Positions 1-7,053 of a stretch of DNA of 9,122 nt are shown here, piece after piece (positions within the stretch are counted from its first letter, which is position 1; each line of letters starts with the position of its first letter). A program made the translations under genes and the position numbers. Location: contig SXIE01000054.1 in assembly GCA_005772945.1 (NCBI GenBank), positions 1-9,122 on the forward strand. The letters are read 5' to 3'. Source of the DNA: Pseudomonadota bacterium. Lineage in GTDB: Bacteria > Myxococcota > UBA9042 > PHBI01. A model generated the notes under the pieces. It searched no databases, was not told where the DNA came from, and saw only the letters and a list, made by a program, of their open reading frames with translations.

Positions 1-190
1 CGTCCGGTCCGTGCGCCGCGAGCGCCTCGGCGATCGCCGCTTCCGGATCCCCGCGCAGCGACTCCCCACGCGGGTCCGCGCTCATCATGACGCTCGGGAC
101 CCCCTCGCGCACCGCGCTGCGCAGGGCCTCGAGTTGGTCGGCCGCACTGCCCTCGAGAAATCGTGGTCGGGTCAACACGCCGCGCACCAT
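1..190 (-). CDS. 5' end of an unrecognised protein gene (runs off left edge)
   Basis: Reading leftward from the ATG at 190-188 gives an uninterrupted frame of 63 codons to the window edge. It begins MVRGVLTRPRFLEG and continues through LEALRSAVREGVPSVM and DPEAAIAEALAAHGPD. The residue mix is balanced (Glu, Asp, Val, Leu, Ala), third positions are mostly G/C and first positions are purine-rich, as expected of a real gene. The opposite-strand frames here are Arg/Ser/Pro-rich and look like shadows. The frame stays open further upstream, and an alternative ATG at 274-272 would add 28 residues containing PEWAGNIFSPSAARRG. Neither start has a clear Shine-Dalgarno sequence. The gene is divergent from the plus-strand gene at 292. 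I do not recognise the family, and no function is offered. Confidence 0.5.
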   Translation of the reverse strand, partial: MVRGVLTRPRFLEGSAADQLEALRSAVREGVPSVMMSADPRGESLRGDPEAAIAEALAAHGPD

Positions 191-291
191 GCCGCGACGC
201 GCGGCCGACGGCGAGAAGATGTTGCCGGCCCACTCCGGGCAAGGCCGCGCAACCGCTCGCGCGCCCGTTCGCATCAGGCTATCGTTGCGCG

Positions 292-1518
292 ATGCCGGTC
301 GAAGATCCGCTGCTCGTTCTGGCGATCGTCGCGGGCGCCGCGATCCTCAAGCACTTCGTCTGGCGTGCGGCGTCCCCGGCGCTGGCCCGCCCCGCATGGG
401 CGCGCGCGGCCGACCGCCTCGGGTTTCGCCAGACGGGCGAGTTCATGATCGAAGGCGTGCACCAGGGCATGACCGTGGAGGCGCGCGCCGCCACCGAGAT
501 CGCCCCGGGGTACGTCTACCGCTCCGCGACCACGCGCTGGAACACCGTCATCGAAGTCGTCGTGCCCGATGTGCCCGCGCACTTCCAAATGGCTGGTCGC
601 GACCGCTTCGACCCGACCTTCGTCACCGGCGACCGGGACTTCGACGCGGCCGTCTCGGTCCGCGGGGACACGCTCTACGCGCGCAGCGTGCTCGGCGCCG
701 AGGCGCGCCAGGCGGTGGCTGACGGGGTTCGCGCCGGGTGGTGGCTGCAAGGTGGCAAATGGGTCCACGAGGCGAGCGGTCTCCACGGCATCGAGGGCCT
801 ACTGCGCCAGGGCCTCGCGCTGGGCCGCGCCGTCAGCGGCGGTCACGCCGGCAAGGCGCGCCGCCTCGCCGATGAGGTCGCTGGCGAGGGCGCGATCGGC
901 GCGCGCGCCGAGGCGCTACGCCTCCTCGCGAGCTACGCGCGCAAGACCCCCGCCTACGCCACGGCGCTCGCGGCGGCACGCAGCGACACCCACGGCGAGC
1001 TCGCACTGGCCGCGGCGCTTATCGAGGACAGCGCCGAGGACCTGGCGCGCGTCACACTCGCTTGCACCGACCTGCAAGCGAGGACGCAGGCCCTCGTCGC
1101 GCTCGCGACGCGCCACCCGTCGCACCCGCGCACCATGCAGGCGCTCGAACGCCTGACCGGCCGCGGCGACACCGAGCCCGTCGCGCTGCGGCAGGCGCTA
1201 GTCAGCGCGCTCATCGCGGGCGATCCCCGCGGGCGCGAGGCGGGCCTCATCCTGAGCGCCGCGGATCCCGAGGCGCAGGTCGCCATCCCGGCCATCGAAG
1301 CGCTCGGCGAGCATGGCACGCTGGCCGCGGTGTCCGCGCTCGCGCCGCTCCGCGATCGCGCGATGGGCGGGGCCGCGTCGGCCGCGGCGCTGCGCGCCAT
1401 CTTGCAGATCCAAGCGCGCGCACCCCACGCCGAGGTCGGCGGCCTGGCCCTCGTGGAGAGCGGCGGCGAGCTCGCCCTGGCCGAGGACGACCCTGGCGCT
1501 CAGAGCGAGAAGATGTAG
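292..1518 (+). CDS. Membrane-anchored protein with HEAT-like helical C-terminal half
   Basis: This encodes 408 residues. One hydrophobic segment near the N-terminus (about residues 5-20, LLVLAIVAGAAILKHF) should anchor the protein in the membrane with almost no leading tail. Residues about 35-180 form a mixed alpha/beta region containing FDPTFVTGDRDFDAAVSVRG, a pattern I have seen ahead of helical repeats in myxobacterial proteins but cannot tie to a named domain. Residues about 190-390 are Ala/Leu/Arg-rich amphipathic helices in pairs (for example AEALRLLASYARKT, PAIEALGEHGTLAAVSALAPL), typical of HEAT or armadillo-like scaffolds, which usually mediate protein contacts. I chose the ATG at 292. 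The in-frame ATG at 163 would add 43 Arg/Pro/Cys-rich residues without a hydrophobic start and would overlap the divergent gene. The ribosome-binding site is weak. No catalytic residues are evident. Confidence 0.8.
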   Translation: MPVEDPLLVLAIVAGAAILKHFVWRAASPALARPAWARAADRLGFRQTGEFMIEGVHQGMTVEARAATEIAPGYVYRSATTRWNTVIEVVVPDVPAHFQMAGRDRFDPTFVTGDRDFDAAVSVRGDTLYARSVLGAEARQAVADGVRAGWWLQGGKWVHEASGLHGIEGLLRQGLALGRAVSGGHAGKARRLADEVAGEGAIGARAEALRLLASYARKTPAYATALAAARSDTHGELALAAALIEDSAEDLARVTLACTDLQARTQALVALATRHPSHPRTMQALERLTGRGDTEPVALRQALVSALIAGDPRGREAGLILSAADPEAQVAIPAIEALGEHGTLAAVSALAPLRDRAMGGAASAAALRAILQIQARAPHAEVGGLALVESGGELALAEDDPGAQSEKM

Positions 1519-4500
1519 CTGTTGCCGGTCGTGACCTCGTACTTCACGACCGCGAACAGATCGTGCGCGAAGTAGAGGTCGTGCGGCGGCAACGGGTCGA
1601 TGACCATGCCGCCGAAGTTGAGCGGCCCCGGCACCAGCGGCATCCCGGTGCCGCCGCAGCCTTCGAGGACGCCGCGCGTCGTGTGGTAGCAGGGCCACGC
1701 GGCGCGGTCGCCGGTCGTCGGGTCGACCGTGACGGCCATCGAGCCGCCCAGGATCCCGACCGTCCAGAAGACTCCGCGCGTCGAATCCCAGGTCGTCCAG
1801 CGATCGGCGAGACCCTCGGCGTTGATGGGACCGGTGCCGATGGCGCCGACGTCATTTGCGTACGAAAGAAGCGCGCGCCGGCCGGTCGCAAGCTCGACCG
1901 AGAGGAAGCGCTTGTCGCTCACCGCAAAGAGCTTGTCGTCCTTGATCTCGAAGGCCTTGAGGTCGAATTGGATCGAATCGTAGCCGGCGCCGACGTTCGC
2001 CTGGACTGAGCACGTCGGGCAATCCATGACGCGCGTCAGGTACTCGCACTGCGTCGCCGCCGCGCCGCCGACCCCCGCGACCGTCAGGCGCAGGATCGAG
2101 GGACCGGGCATGCCGATGTTCGAGAAGTAGAAGCGGCCCTGGCTGTCGATGGCCCAGCCCTCGGTCGTCATCTGGACGGTCGTGCGCCCCGGCAGCGTGG
2201 ACAGGTTCGGGCAGAGGCTGCTCGGACTGGCCGTCTCCTCGTCGAAGATCTTCGTGCGCGCGCCGGTCGTGGCGTCGATGCGCCAGAGCTTCGGGGCCGC
2301 GATGTCCGAGGTCGCGCCGACCGCATAGAGGCTGTTCGGCTCGGACGCGGGGCCCTTCTTGATGTCCATGATCTGCACGAATTTGTCGCCCGTCCCGACC
2401 TCGCTGTAGCCGTTCGCCGGGTCGTCCCAGGCGCCCGAGAAGTGGCGGCGATTGCCGGTGTCGAGGTTCACCGCGAAGATCATCGTCTCGTTCGGGCGAC
2501 TCGCGGTGCTCCAGGCGATCGGCAGCAACCACTCGCGCCCGACGACCAAACCGCGCCACGGATGGACCGTCCCGGCGAGGCTGCGGATGCGCGGGCCGGT
2601 CCCGAACGTGGTCGCCTGGCTCGTGAAGTAGGGGCGCATGCAGCGCTGGTCGAAGTGGGCCTCGGGGCAGCGGCAGTCCATCGGGAAGTCGGTCGGGTAG
2701 GACCAGAATTGCACGAACTTGCAACGATTGTCGTCGGTCACCAGCGGGCTGGCCGGGTCGGTCGTGCTCGATACGCACAGGGCCTCGGTGCCGGTCGTGC
2801 CGACCTCGTCGCAGACCTCGGGGGGCGTGAGCGCGTGGTCCTCGAAGTACGCGCAGGTCGTGCTGCCCACGTCGTAGCAGAAGCCCTTCCCGGTGCAGTC
2901 GGTGCCCAGCGCCGAGCAGGCCGACGCGACCTGGCTCGTGTCGCCGACCACGACCGGATACGTCGCATGCGCCGAGGCCTGGCCGTCGGCGTCCTCGACC
3001 CACGCGTTCAGCGTGTGGGTGCCCGCGACGTCGGGCGTCACGTCGAACGCGAACGTCGTCGTACCGACCGTCTGCCCCGCCGCGTCCACCAATTCAATGG
3101 CCGTGACGGGCCACGTGCTGCCGTCGGGTCGCGCCAATTGGACCCGGACCACGGCCGGGTTGCCGTCGGCATCGGTGAACTCGACCGAGCCGGAGATGGT
3201 GCTGGTCTTGGTCACGAAGAGCTGTTCGTGAACGACGTTCACCTTCTTGACGACCGGGCGCGTGTCGACCGCCACGAAGGTCTTGATCTGCTTCGACGAC
3301 AGCTGGCCGGCGGCGTCCTCGGCCCACACCTCGAGGCGGTGCGTTCCCACGATATCCGGCGTCACGGTGAGGTCGAAGGCGATCGTGCCGGTCGCTTGGC
3401 CGCTCACACTCGGGGTGTCGGTGCGCTCGACGAGGGTCGTGCCGGCCGGGCGCGTGACCTTCAGATGGAGCTTGGCAACGTTGGCGTCGATGTCGGCGAA
3501 CGAGGCGATCCCCGAGAGCATCGCCGGCGTGACGACGAACACGGTCGGAACGCTGACCGTCAGATTCGGCAGCGTCGGAGTCGTGCTCGTGGCGATCGCG
3601 TCGAACGTGAGCGTCAGGCGCGCCGACGTCTCGCCGAGCGCGTCGACGACCCACACCGTGAGGCTGTGGCGCCCGGCGCCCGCGGCCGTCACCATCGGCG
3701 AGAAGGGGATGCTGCCCGAGGCAAACCCGGCCAGGCCCGAGGCGTCCTTCGTCGTCTCGGCGAGCGTCGCGCCGGTCGGGTCCGCGACGAGCATGTGAAG
3801 GGTCTTCACATTCTTGTCGCTGTCCGCGACGTCGACCTCGCCGCCCAGCGCCACGCCCACGCCGACCACGGTCGTCGTCTGGAACAGCCGGAGGGTCGAG
3901 ATCTCCGGCGCCGTCGCGCTCGTGTCGATCGAGACGCCGCGCGTGAGGTGCCCCGACGCCTGGCTGTCGGCGTCCTCGACCCAGAGCTCGAGGGTGTGGA
4001 ATCCGACCCGATCGAGCGTGAACGCGAGCGAGAACGCGACCTCGCCCGAGGTCTTGCCGGCGAGCGTCGTGAGGTTCGTCGTCGTCTCCGCGAGCGCGCT
4101 CCCGTCGGGGCGCACGAGGCGCGTGACGAGCGTCGCGACGTTGCCGTCGATGTCGGTGAACTTCGCCGAGCCAGCGAGCGTGGCCGCCTTGGCCGCATAG
4201 ATGGCCGGTCCGGCGTCGAGCGCGAGACCGAAGAGGGCCGGGGCGGTCGAGTCCGGCGTGACGGCATCGAAGGTCAGCGTGCTGTGATTCGAGAGCTCGT
4301 GCGCCGCATCCTCGACCCACACCTCGAGCGTGTAGCGCCCAGCGCTCGTGGCCGTGAACATGACGGACGTCGCGACGGCGCCGGTGGTCTGGCCGGTGAC
4401 AGCCAGCGCCACCTCGCGCTCGAGCGCGGTCGCGCCGGCCGCGTCCTTCACCCGCGCGTGCAGCGTCGTGACGTTCCCGTCGCTGTCGGTGAAGTCGAAG

Positions 4501-5348
4501 GCGATCGGCAGCTCGCTCGCGATCCCGACGTAGGCGCGCGCGTTGTCCATGTCGAAGTTGCGGATCTGCGGCGCCGTCGTGCTCGCGCTGACCGTGAACG
4601 TCTGGCTGACGGGACGCGCGTTGCCGCCGCTGGCGTCCTCGGCCGCGACCTCGAGCGTGTGCGCCCCGACCGCGTCGGCCGTGATGTCGATCGCGAAGGG
4701 CGCCGTGCCCGCGAGGACGCCCGTGACGTCGGTGACCGGCACGCGCGCGGTCGCGAGGACCGTCGTGTCGAAGCGCTTGACGGTGACGACGAGCGTCGTG
4801 AGGTTGCCGTCGCCGTCCGTGAAGTCGACGGTCCCCGTGAGGCGCGCGGCGAGGCCGACCTTGACGTCGGGGATCGTGGCGTGGAGGTTCGCCAGCGACG
4901 GCTCGGCGGCGGCGGCCGTGACCTCCGAGGTCGTGGTCGTCAGGTGGTTCGAGTCCTGGCCGGCGCCGTCCGTGACCCAGGCTTCGATCGTGTAGCGGCC
5001 GACCACATCCGCGGTGAAGTCGAACGTGTAGGGCAGGGTGCCGGTCGTCTGCCCCTGGGCCCCCGTGATCGGCACGTCGAGCGCGCCGAACGCGCTGCCG
5101 TCGGGGCGCTTCATGGCGAGGTGGAGCATCGCGAGGTCGCCGTTCGGCGCGGTCACGCCGAGCGAGCCCGCCATCGTGACCGGGATCCCGACGCGGATCG
5201 TGCGGTCCTCGATCTGGAGGTTGGCGATCGTCGGGGCGGTGCTCTTGGCGTCGCCGTCATCGCAGGCCACGAGCGGCGCGGCGAGGGCGGCGGCGGAGAC
5301 GGCGAGGGCAAGCGCATGCGCGAGGCGCGCGGTCGAACGGGCGTACAT
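1500..5348 (-). CDS. Large lipoprotein: seven Ig-like repeats, Cys-rich segment, propeller-like C-terminus
   Basis: This encodes 1282 residues. It opens with a type II signal peptide: Arg at 4 and 8, a hydrophobic core, and lipobox LVAC with Cys29 as the predicted lipidated residue, followed by Asp-Asp. Residues 39-800 hold seven repeats of about 110 residues. Each starts near a P-x-[IL]-x-x-[LF] strand, most carry an FTDxDGN-type acidic loop, and each ends in a strand like HTLEVWVEDAxGQ; this is an Ig-like/cadherin-like beta-sandwich pattern. Residues 811-903 contain ten cysteines, suggesting disulfides and an extracytoplasmic location. Residues about 956-1281 repeat short strand-turn motifs ending in [DEV]-x-x-TGxR (LDTGNRR, ATTGARTKI, LATGRRALL, PTTGDRAAW, VTTGNSYIF), as in beta-propellers. 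A CPTC pair lies at 1110-1113. The likely role is surface binding or adhesion, by inference; no enzyme motif was seen. The start is supported by GAGGA just upstream. The 3' end overlaps the convergent HEAT-like gene by 19 bp. Confidence 0.88.
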   Translation of the reverse strand: MYARSTARLAHALALAVSAAALAAPLVACDDGDAKSTAPTIANLQIEDRTIRVGIPVTMAGSLGVTAPNGDLAMLHLAMKRPDGSAFGALDVPITGAQGQTTGTLPYTFDFTADVVGRYTIEAWVTDGAGQDSNHLTTTTSEVTAAAAEPSLANLHATIPDVKVGLAARLTGTVDFTDGDGNLTTLVVTVKRFDTTVLATARVPVTDVTGVLAGTAPFAIDITADAVGAHTLEVAAEDASGGNARPVSQTFTVSASTTAPQIRNFDMDNARAYVGIASELPIAFDFTDSDGNVTTLHARVKDAAGATALEREVALAVTGQTTGAVATSVMFTATSAGRYTLEVWVEDAAHELSNHSTLTFDAVTPDSTAPALFGLALDAGPAIYAAKAATLAGSAKFTDIDGNVATLVTRLVRPDGSALAETTTNLTTLAGKTSGEVAFSLAFTLDRVGFHTLELWVEDADSQASGHLTRGVSIDTSATAPEISTLRLFQTTTVVGVGVALGGEVDVADSDKNVKTLHMLVADPTGATLAETTKDASGLAGFASGSIPFSPMVTAAGAGRHSLTVWVVDALGETSARLTLTFDAIATSTTPTLPNLTVSVPTVFVVTPAMLSGIASFADIDANVAKLHLKVTRPAGTTLVERTDTPSVSGQATGTIAFDLTVTPDIVGTHRLEVWAEDAAGQLSSKQIKTFVAVDTRPVVKKVNVVHEQLFVTKTSTISGSVEFTDADGNPAVVRVQLARPDGSTWPVTAIELVDAAGQTVGTTTFAFDVTPDVAGTHTLNAWVEDADGQASAHATYPVVVGDTSQVASACSALGTDCTGKGFCYDVGSTTCAYFEDHALTPPEVCDEVGTTGTEALCVSSTTDPASPLVTDDNRCKFVQFWSYPTDFPMDCRCPEAHFDQRCMRPYFTSQATTFGTGPRIRSLAGTVHPWRGLVVGREWLLPIAWSTASRPNETMIFAVNLDTGNRRHFSGAWDDPANGYSEVGTGDKFVQIMDIKKGPASEPNSLYAVGATSDIAAPKLWRIDATTGARTKIFDEETASPSSLCPNLSTLPGRTTVQMTTEGWAIDSQGRFYFSNIGMPGPSILRLTVAGVGGAAATQCEYLTRVMDCPTCSVQANVGAGYDSIQFDLKAFEIKDDKLFAVSDKRFLSVELATGRRALLSYANDVGAIGTGPINAEGLADRWTTWDSTRGVFWTVGILGGSMAVTVDPTTGDRAAWPCYHTTRGVLEGCGGTGMPLVPGPLNFGGMVIDPLPPHDLYFAHDLFAVVKYEVTTGNSYIFSL
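2949..5234 (-). repeat. Seven tandem Ig-like module repeats (about 330 bp each) within the lipoprotein gene
   Basis: Modules 1 to 7 start near residues 39, 150, 260, 370, 481, 591 and 698, a spacing of 107-111 residues. In window coordinates they are about 4920-5234, 4593-4901, 4263-4571, 3927-4241, 3600-3908, 3270-3578 and 2949-3257. Modules 2, 3, 4 and 7 keep an intact D-x-DGN loop (DGDGN, DSDGN, DIDGN, DADGN). Module 5 has DSDKN, module 6 has DIDAN, and module 1 lacks the loop (APNGD). The DNA is diverged, so the repeats are old duplications rather than a recent expansion. Module boundaries are by eye. Confidence 0.85.
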
Positions 5349-5352
5349 GGGG

Positions 5353-5357
5353 TCCTC
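5353..5357 (-). promoter_or_regulatory. Ribosome-binding site of the lipoprotein gene
   Basis: GAGGA lies 4 nt ahead of the ATG at 5348-5346. The spacing is short but usable, and it supports this start, which also gives a proper lipoprotein signal peptide. Confidence 0.6.
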
Positions 5358-5410
5358 GGAGGGGTCGAACGCGGTCGCCGTGATGGCGCCGCCTGTGTGC
5401 TTAAGCCCCT

Positions 5411-5439
5411 TTTAGACCCGATTTTGCGCGTGCGGTCGA
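5411..5439 (-). promoter_or_regulatory. Candidate sigma70-type promoter for the lipoprotein gene
   Basis: On the minus strand, TCGACC (5439-5434) and TCTAAA (5416-5411) are separated by 17 nt, each matching the -35/-10 consensus at four of six positions. The -10 lies in the only A/T-rich patch of an otherwise GC-rich gap. It would give a leader of about 55-60 nt, and suggests the lipoprotein gene can be transcribed independently of the ARPP-1 gene upstream. Confidence 0.38.
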
Positions 5440-5449
5440 GCCCAAGTTG

Positions 5450-5472
5450 GGGCCCGCAGGCGGGTCGGGCCC
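5450..5472 (-). terminator. GC-rich hairpin between ARPP-1 and lipoprotein genes
   Basis: GGGCCCG (5450-5456) pairs with CGGGCCC (5466-5472) across a 9-nt loop, about 50 nt beyond the ARPP-1 stop. No T-run follows on the minus strand, so this is not a classical intrinsic terminator. It could be a weak terminator, an mRNA-stabilising hairpin or chance in GC-rich DNA. Confidence 0.25.
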
Positions 5473-5521
5473 GCCCACCGCGCCGCTGGCCTCCGGTGCC
5501 CCGCGCTGCGTTCGCGCGCCC

Positions 5522-6664
5522 CTACTTGCTCATGTAGTCGAAGCTCACCGCCTTGCCGGCAGGCCCCTTCATGTAAGTCTTGGCCCCGTACCCCTTCGCC
5601 GACTCCTTGTACTCGTTCGCGTTCTGACCCCCCGTCTCGCGCCGCTCCTTGACCGCCTGCACCTCGACCTCGGCGATGAAGCGCGCGACCGCCTCGGACC
5701 CCGGATCCGCGCCGCCGAACGCCGCCTTCCCCGCCGCGCGCGCCTCCGCCTCGGCCGTGAGCGCCTCGATCGCCGCGCTCCGCACGAGCTTCGCCTCGTA
5801 CATCGCATACAGGCGATGATGCGCGAACCACCGCGCGCCCTGAATCTGACCGTCGATCGCGTAGGCGAAGCCGACGAGCCGCTCGGACGACGACGCGGTC
5901 GCCAACGCGCGCGCGATCCGCTGCGACAGCGCCTCGGTCTTGGCCGCCAGCTCACGATCGTCGAACGTCGCCATGAGCGTGCCCGACGCCGCCTTCTTGG
6001 CGTGGGCCTTGTTCGCCTCGGACACCTTCGACCAGACCTCGCTCTGGTTCTTCGCGTGCTGCCCCGCGGCCCGCACCTTCTTGGTCGCGAGCATCGCCAC
6101 CGCCTCGAACTTGCCGCCGGTCCCTTGGCCGTTGCGGTCGCCGGCCCAGCGCCCGTGCTCGACGCAGAAGGCGTCGACCGCGACGACCTTGCCGGCGTCG
6201 ACGATGAAGTCCTGCCCGATCTGACGGTCCTGGTTGCCGCCCTTGACGACGGTCCCTGCGAGCACGAACAGCGGCACCTTGCCCTTGTTCTCGATGACGA
6301 GTGTCCCGACCGTTGGGCCGCCGCCCAGGCCGATGTTCTCCTGAACCTGGTTTTGCTCGTTTTGCTGGCGGCGCACGCGCTGAACGGGCGACGGCACGCG
6401 GGCCCCCGCCTCTCTGGCGCCGACCTCACGCACCTCCGCTTGCCCGCGCGCCAGCGCCTCCTCGAGCGTCACCACCGGCCCGAGGTCGTCCTGCGCGACG
6501 AGCGTAATCGGGTAGATGGCGACGTTGTCGATCCGCAGCGGCGCCCCGAAGAACGGGCCGGCCGGCGTCCCGATCGGCACCGTCGGAAGCGCGGACGCCA
6601 GACTCGGCCACGCCATCGCCGCAGTTGCAAAAGCCACGATGAACGAACGCTTGGGTCGCTGCAT
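5522..6664 (-). CDS. Exported ARPP-1 family domain protein
   Basis: This encodes 380 residues. The N-terminus is a Sec signal peptide: MQRPKR, a hydrophobic stretch, then a likely cleavage site after ASA at 23-25. The core carries motifs I associate with the ARPP-1 family (ARG- and rhodanese-phosphatase-superfamily-associated protein, Pfam PF20208): PLFVLAGTVVKGGNQDR at 131-147 and FCVEHGRW at 166-173. GFAYAIDGQIQGARWF follows at 265-280. A Gln/Asn-rich segment (about 99-110) interrupts the N-terminal part, and the last 40 residues (Lys/Gly-rich, NANEYKESAKGYGAKTYMKG) have no family assignment by eye. As I recall it, the family's biochemical function is unknown and it was named from genomic associations. 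The start at 6664 is fixed by AAGGAGG. The ATG at 6736 in the same frame would read through that site and bury the signal peptide. The lipoprotein gene follows on the same strand. Confidence 0.82.
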   Translation of the reverse strand: MQRPKRSFIVAFATAAMAWPSLASALPTVPIGTPAGPFFGAPLRIDNVAIYPITLVAQDDLGPVVTLEEALARGQAEVREVGAREAGARVPSPVQRVRRQQNEQNQVQENIGLGGGPTVGTLVIENKGKVPLFVLAGTVVKGGNQDRQIGQDFIVDAGKVVAVDAFCVEHGRWAGDRNGQGTGGKFEAVAMLATKKVRAAGQHAKNQSEVWSKVSEANKAHAKKAASGTLMATFDDRELAAKTEALSQRIARALATASSSERLVGFAYAIDGQIQGARWFAHHRLYAMYEAKLVRSAAIEALTAEAEARAAGKAAFGGADPGSEAVARFIAEVEVQAVKERRETGGQNANEYKESAKGYGAKTYMKGPAGKAVSFDYMSK

Positions 6665-6669
6665 GGACG

Positions 6670-6676
6670 CCTCCTT
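6670..6676 (-). promoter_or_regulatory. Strong ribosome-binding site that fixes the ARPP-1 start
   Basis: AAGGAGG, a perfect Shine-Dalgarno core, lies 5 nt before the ATG at 6664-6662. It decides for this start over the in-frame ATG 72 nt upstream. Confidence 0.85.
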
Positions 6677-7044
6677 AGATAGATGGCTCTCGCGACGGCT
6701 CCCCAGCCACCGCGCCTGAACGGCCGCGACGCACACGCCGTGCGCGCGTCGGGCCTGCGGAGAAACGCCTTGGCGGCCGACGCGGTCTGTAAAGCGCCCG
6801 CAAAAGGCCGCGCTTGAGTCGTCCCGCGCGAGGTGCTACCGCGTCACCCGGCCGCTACGCGCGCCGCGCGGCCCGAGTCGACCGCATCGCCTAGCGGTCT
6901 GACGGGGCCGACGGGGCCGACGGGGCCGCCAACACATCCTGGTCTACGGCCGCGACGGCCCCCCGTGTCCGCGCGCTGCAAGACGCCCATCGTCCGCACG
7001 GTCCGCGCCGCCCGTGCGACCTTTCAGTGCCCCATGCGCCAGCC
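6677..7044. other. Gene-free divergent region between ARPP-1 and metallophosphoesterase genes
   Basis: The region must hold the promoters of both flanking genes, but no convincing -35/-10 pair was found for either. Open frames crossing it are Arg/Pro-rich and have no family features. It contains a three-copy 9-bp tandem repeat and several GC-rich dyads, including GGCCGC...GCGGCC near 6850-6873. No tRNA or other RNA gene was recognised. Confidence 0.6.
6901..6927. repeat. Three exact tandem copies of GACGGGGCC
   Basis: The 9-bp unit occurs at 6901-6909, 6910-6918 and 6919-6927 without mismatch, about 130 bp ahead of the metallophosphoesterase start. It could be a binding-site array or simple slippage; nothing in the window decides. 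Confidence 0.9.
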
Positions 7045-7048
7045 GGAG
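7045..7048 (+). promoter_or_regulatory. Ribosome-binding site that fixes the metallophosphoesterase start
   Basis: GGAG lies 5 nt ahead of the ATG at 7054. The in-frame GTG at 7027 has no comparable site, so the ATG is preferred. Confidence 0.6.
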
Positions 7049-7053
7049 TCGTC

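Noticed and set aside
2949..5234. Recent gene-internal amplification that could recombine
   Set aside because: The modules are well diverged at DNA level; only short stretches such as those encoding WVEDA are similar, so frequent recombination is unlikely.
2442..5537. Long plus-strand open frame of over 1000 codons opposite the lipoprotein gene
   Set aside because: Its product is dominated by Arg, Gly, Asp and Val in a monotonous pattern with no hydrophobic core. It mirrors the repeat structure of the minus-strand gene and arises because GC-rich third positions suppress stops on the other strand.
5447..6682. Plus-strand open frame of about 410 codons opposite the ARPP-1 gene
   Set aside because: It is Arg/Leu/Pro-rich antisense shadow. 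The minus strand has a perfect ribosome-binding site, a signal peptide and family motifs.
6814..6842. TTGAGT as a -35 for the metallophosphoesterase gene
   Set aside because: The hexamer 17 nt downstream is TACCGC, a poor -10, and the leader would exceed 200 nt.
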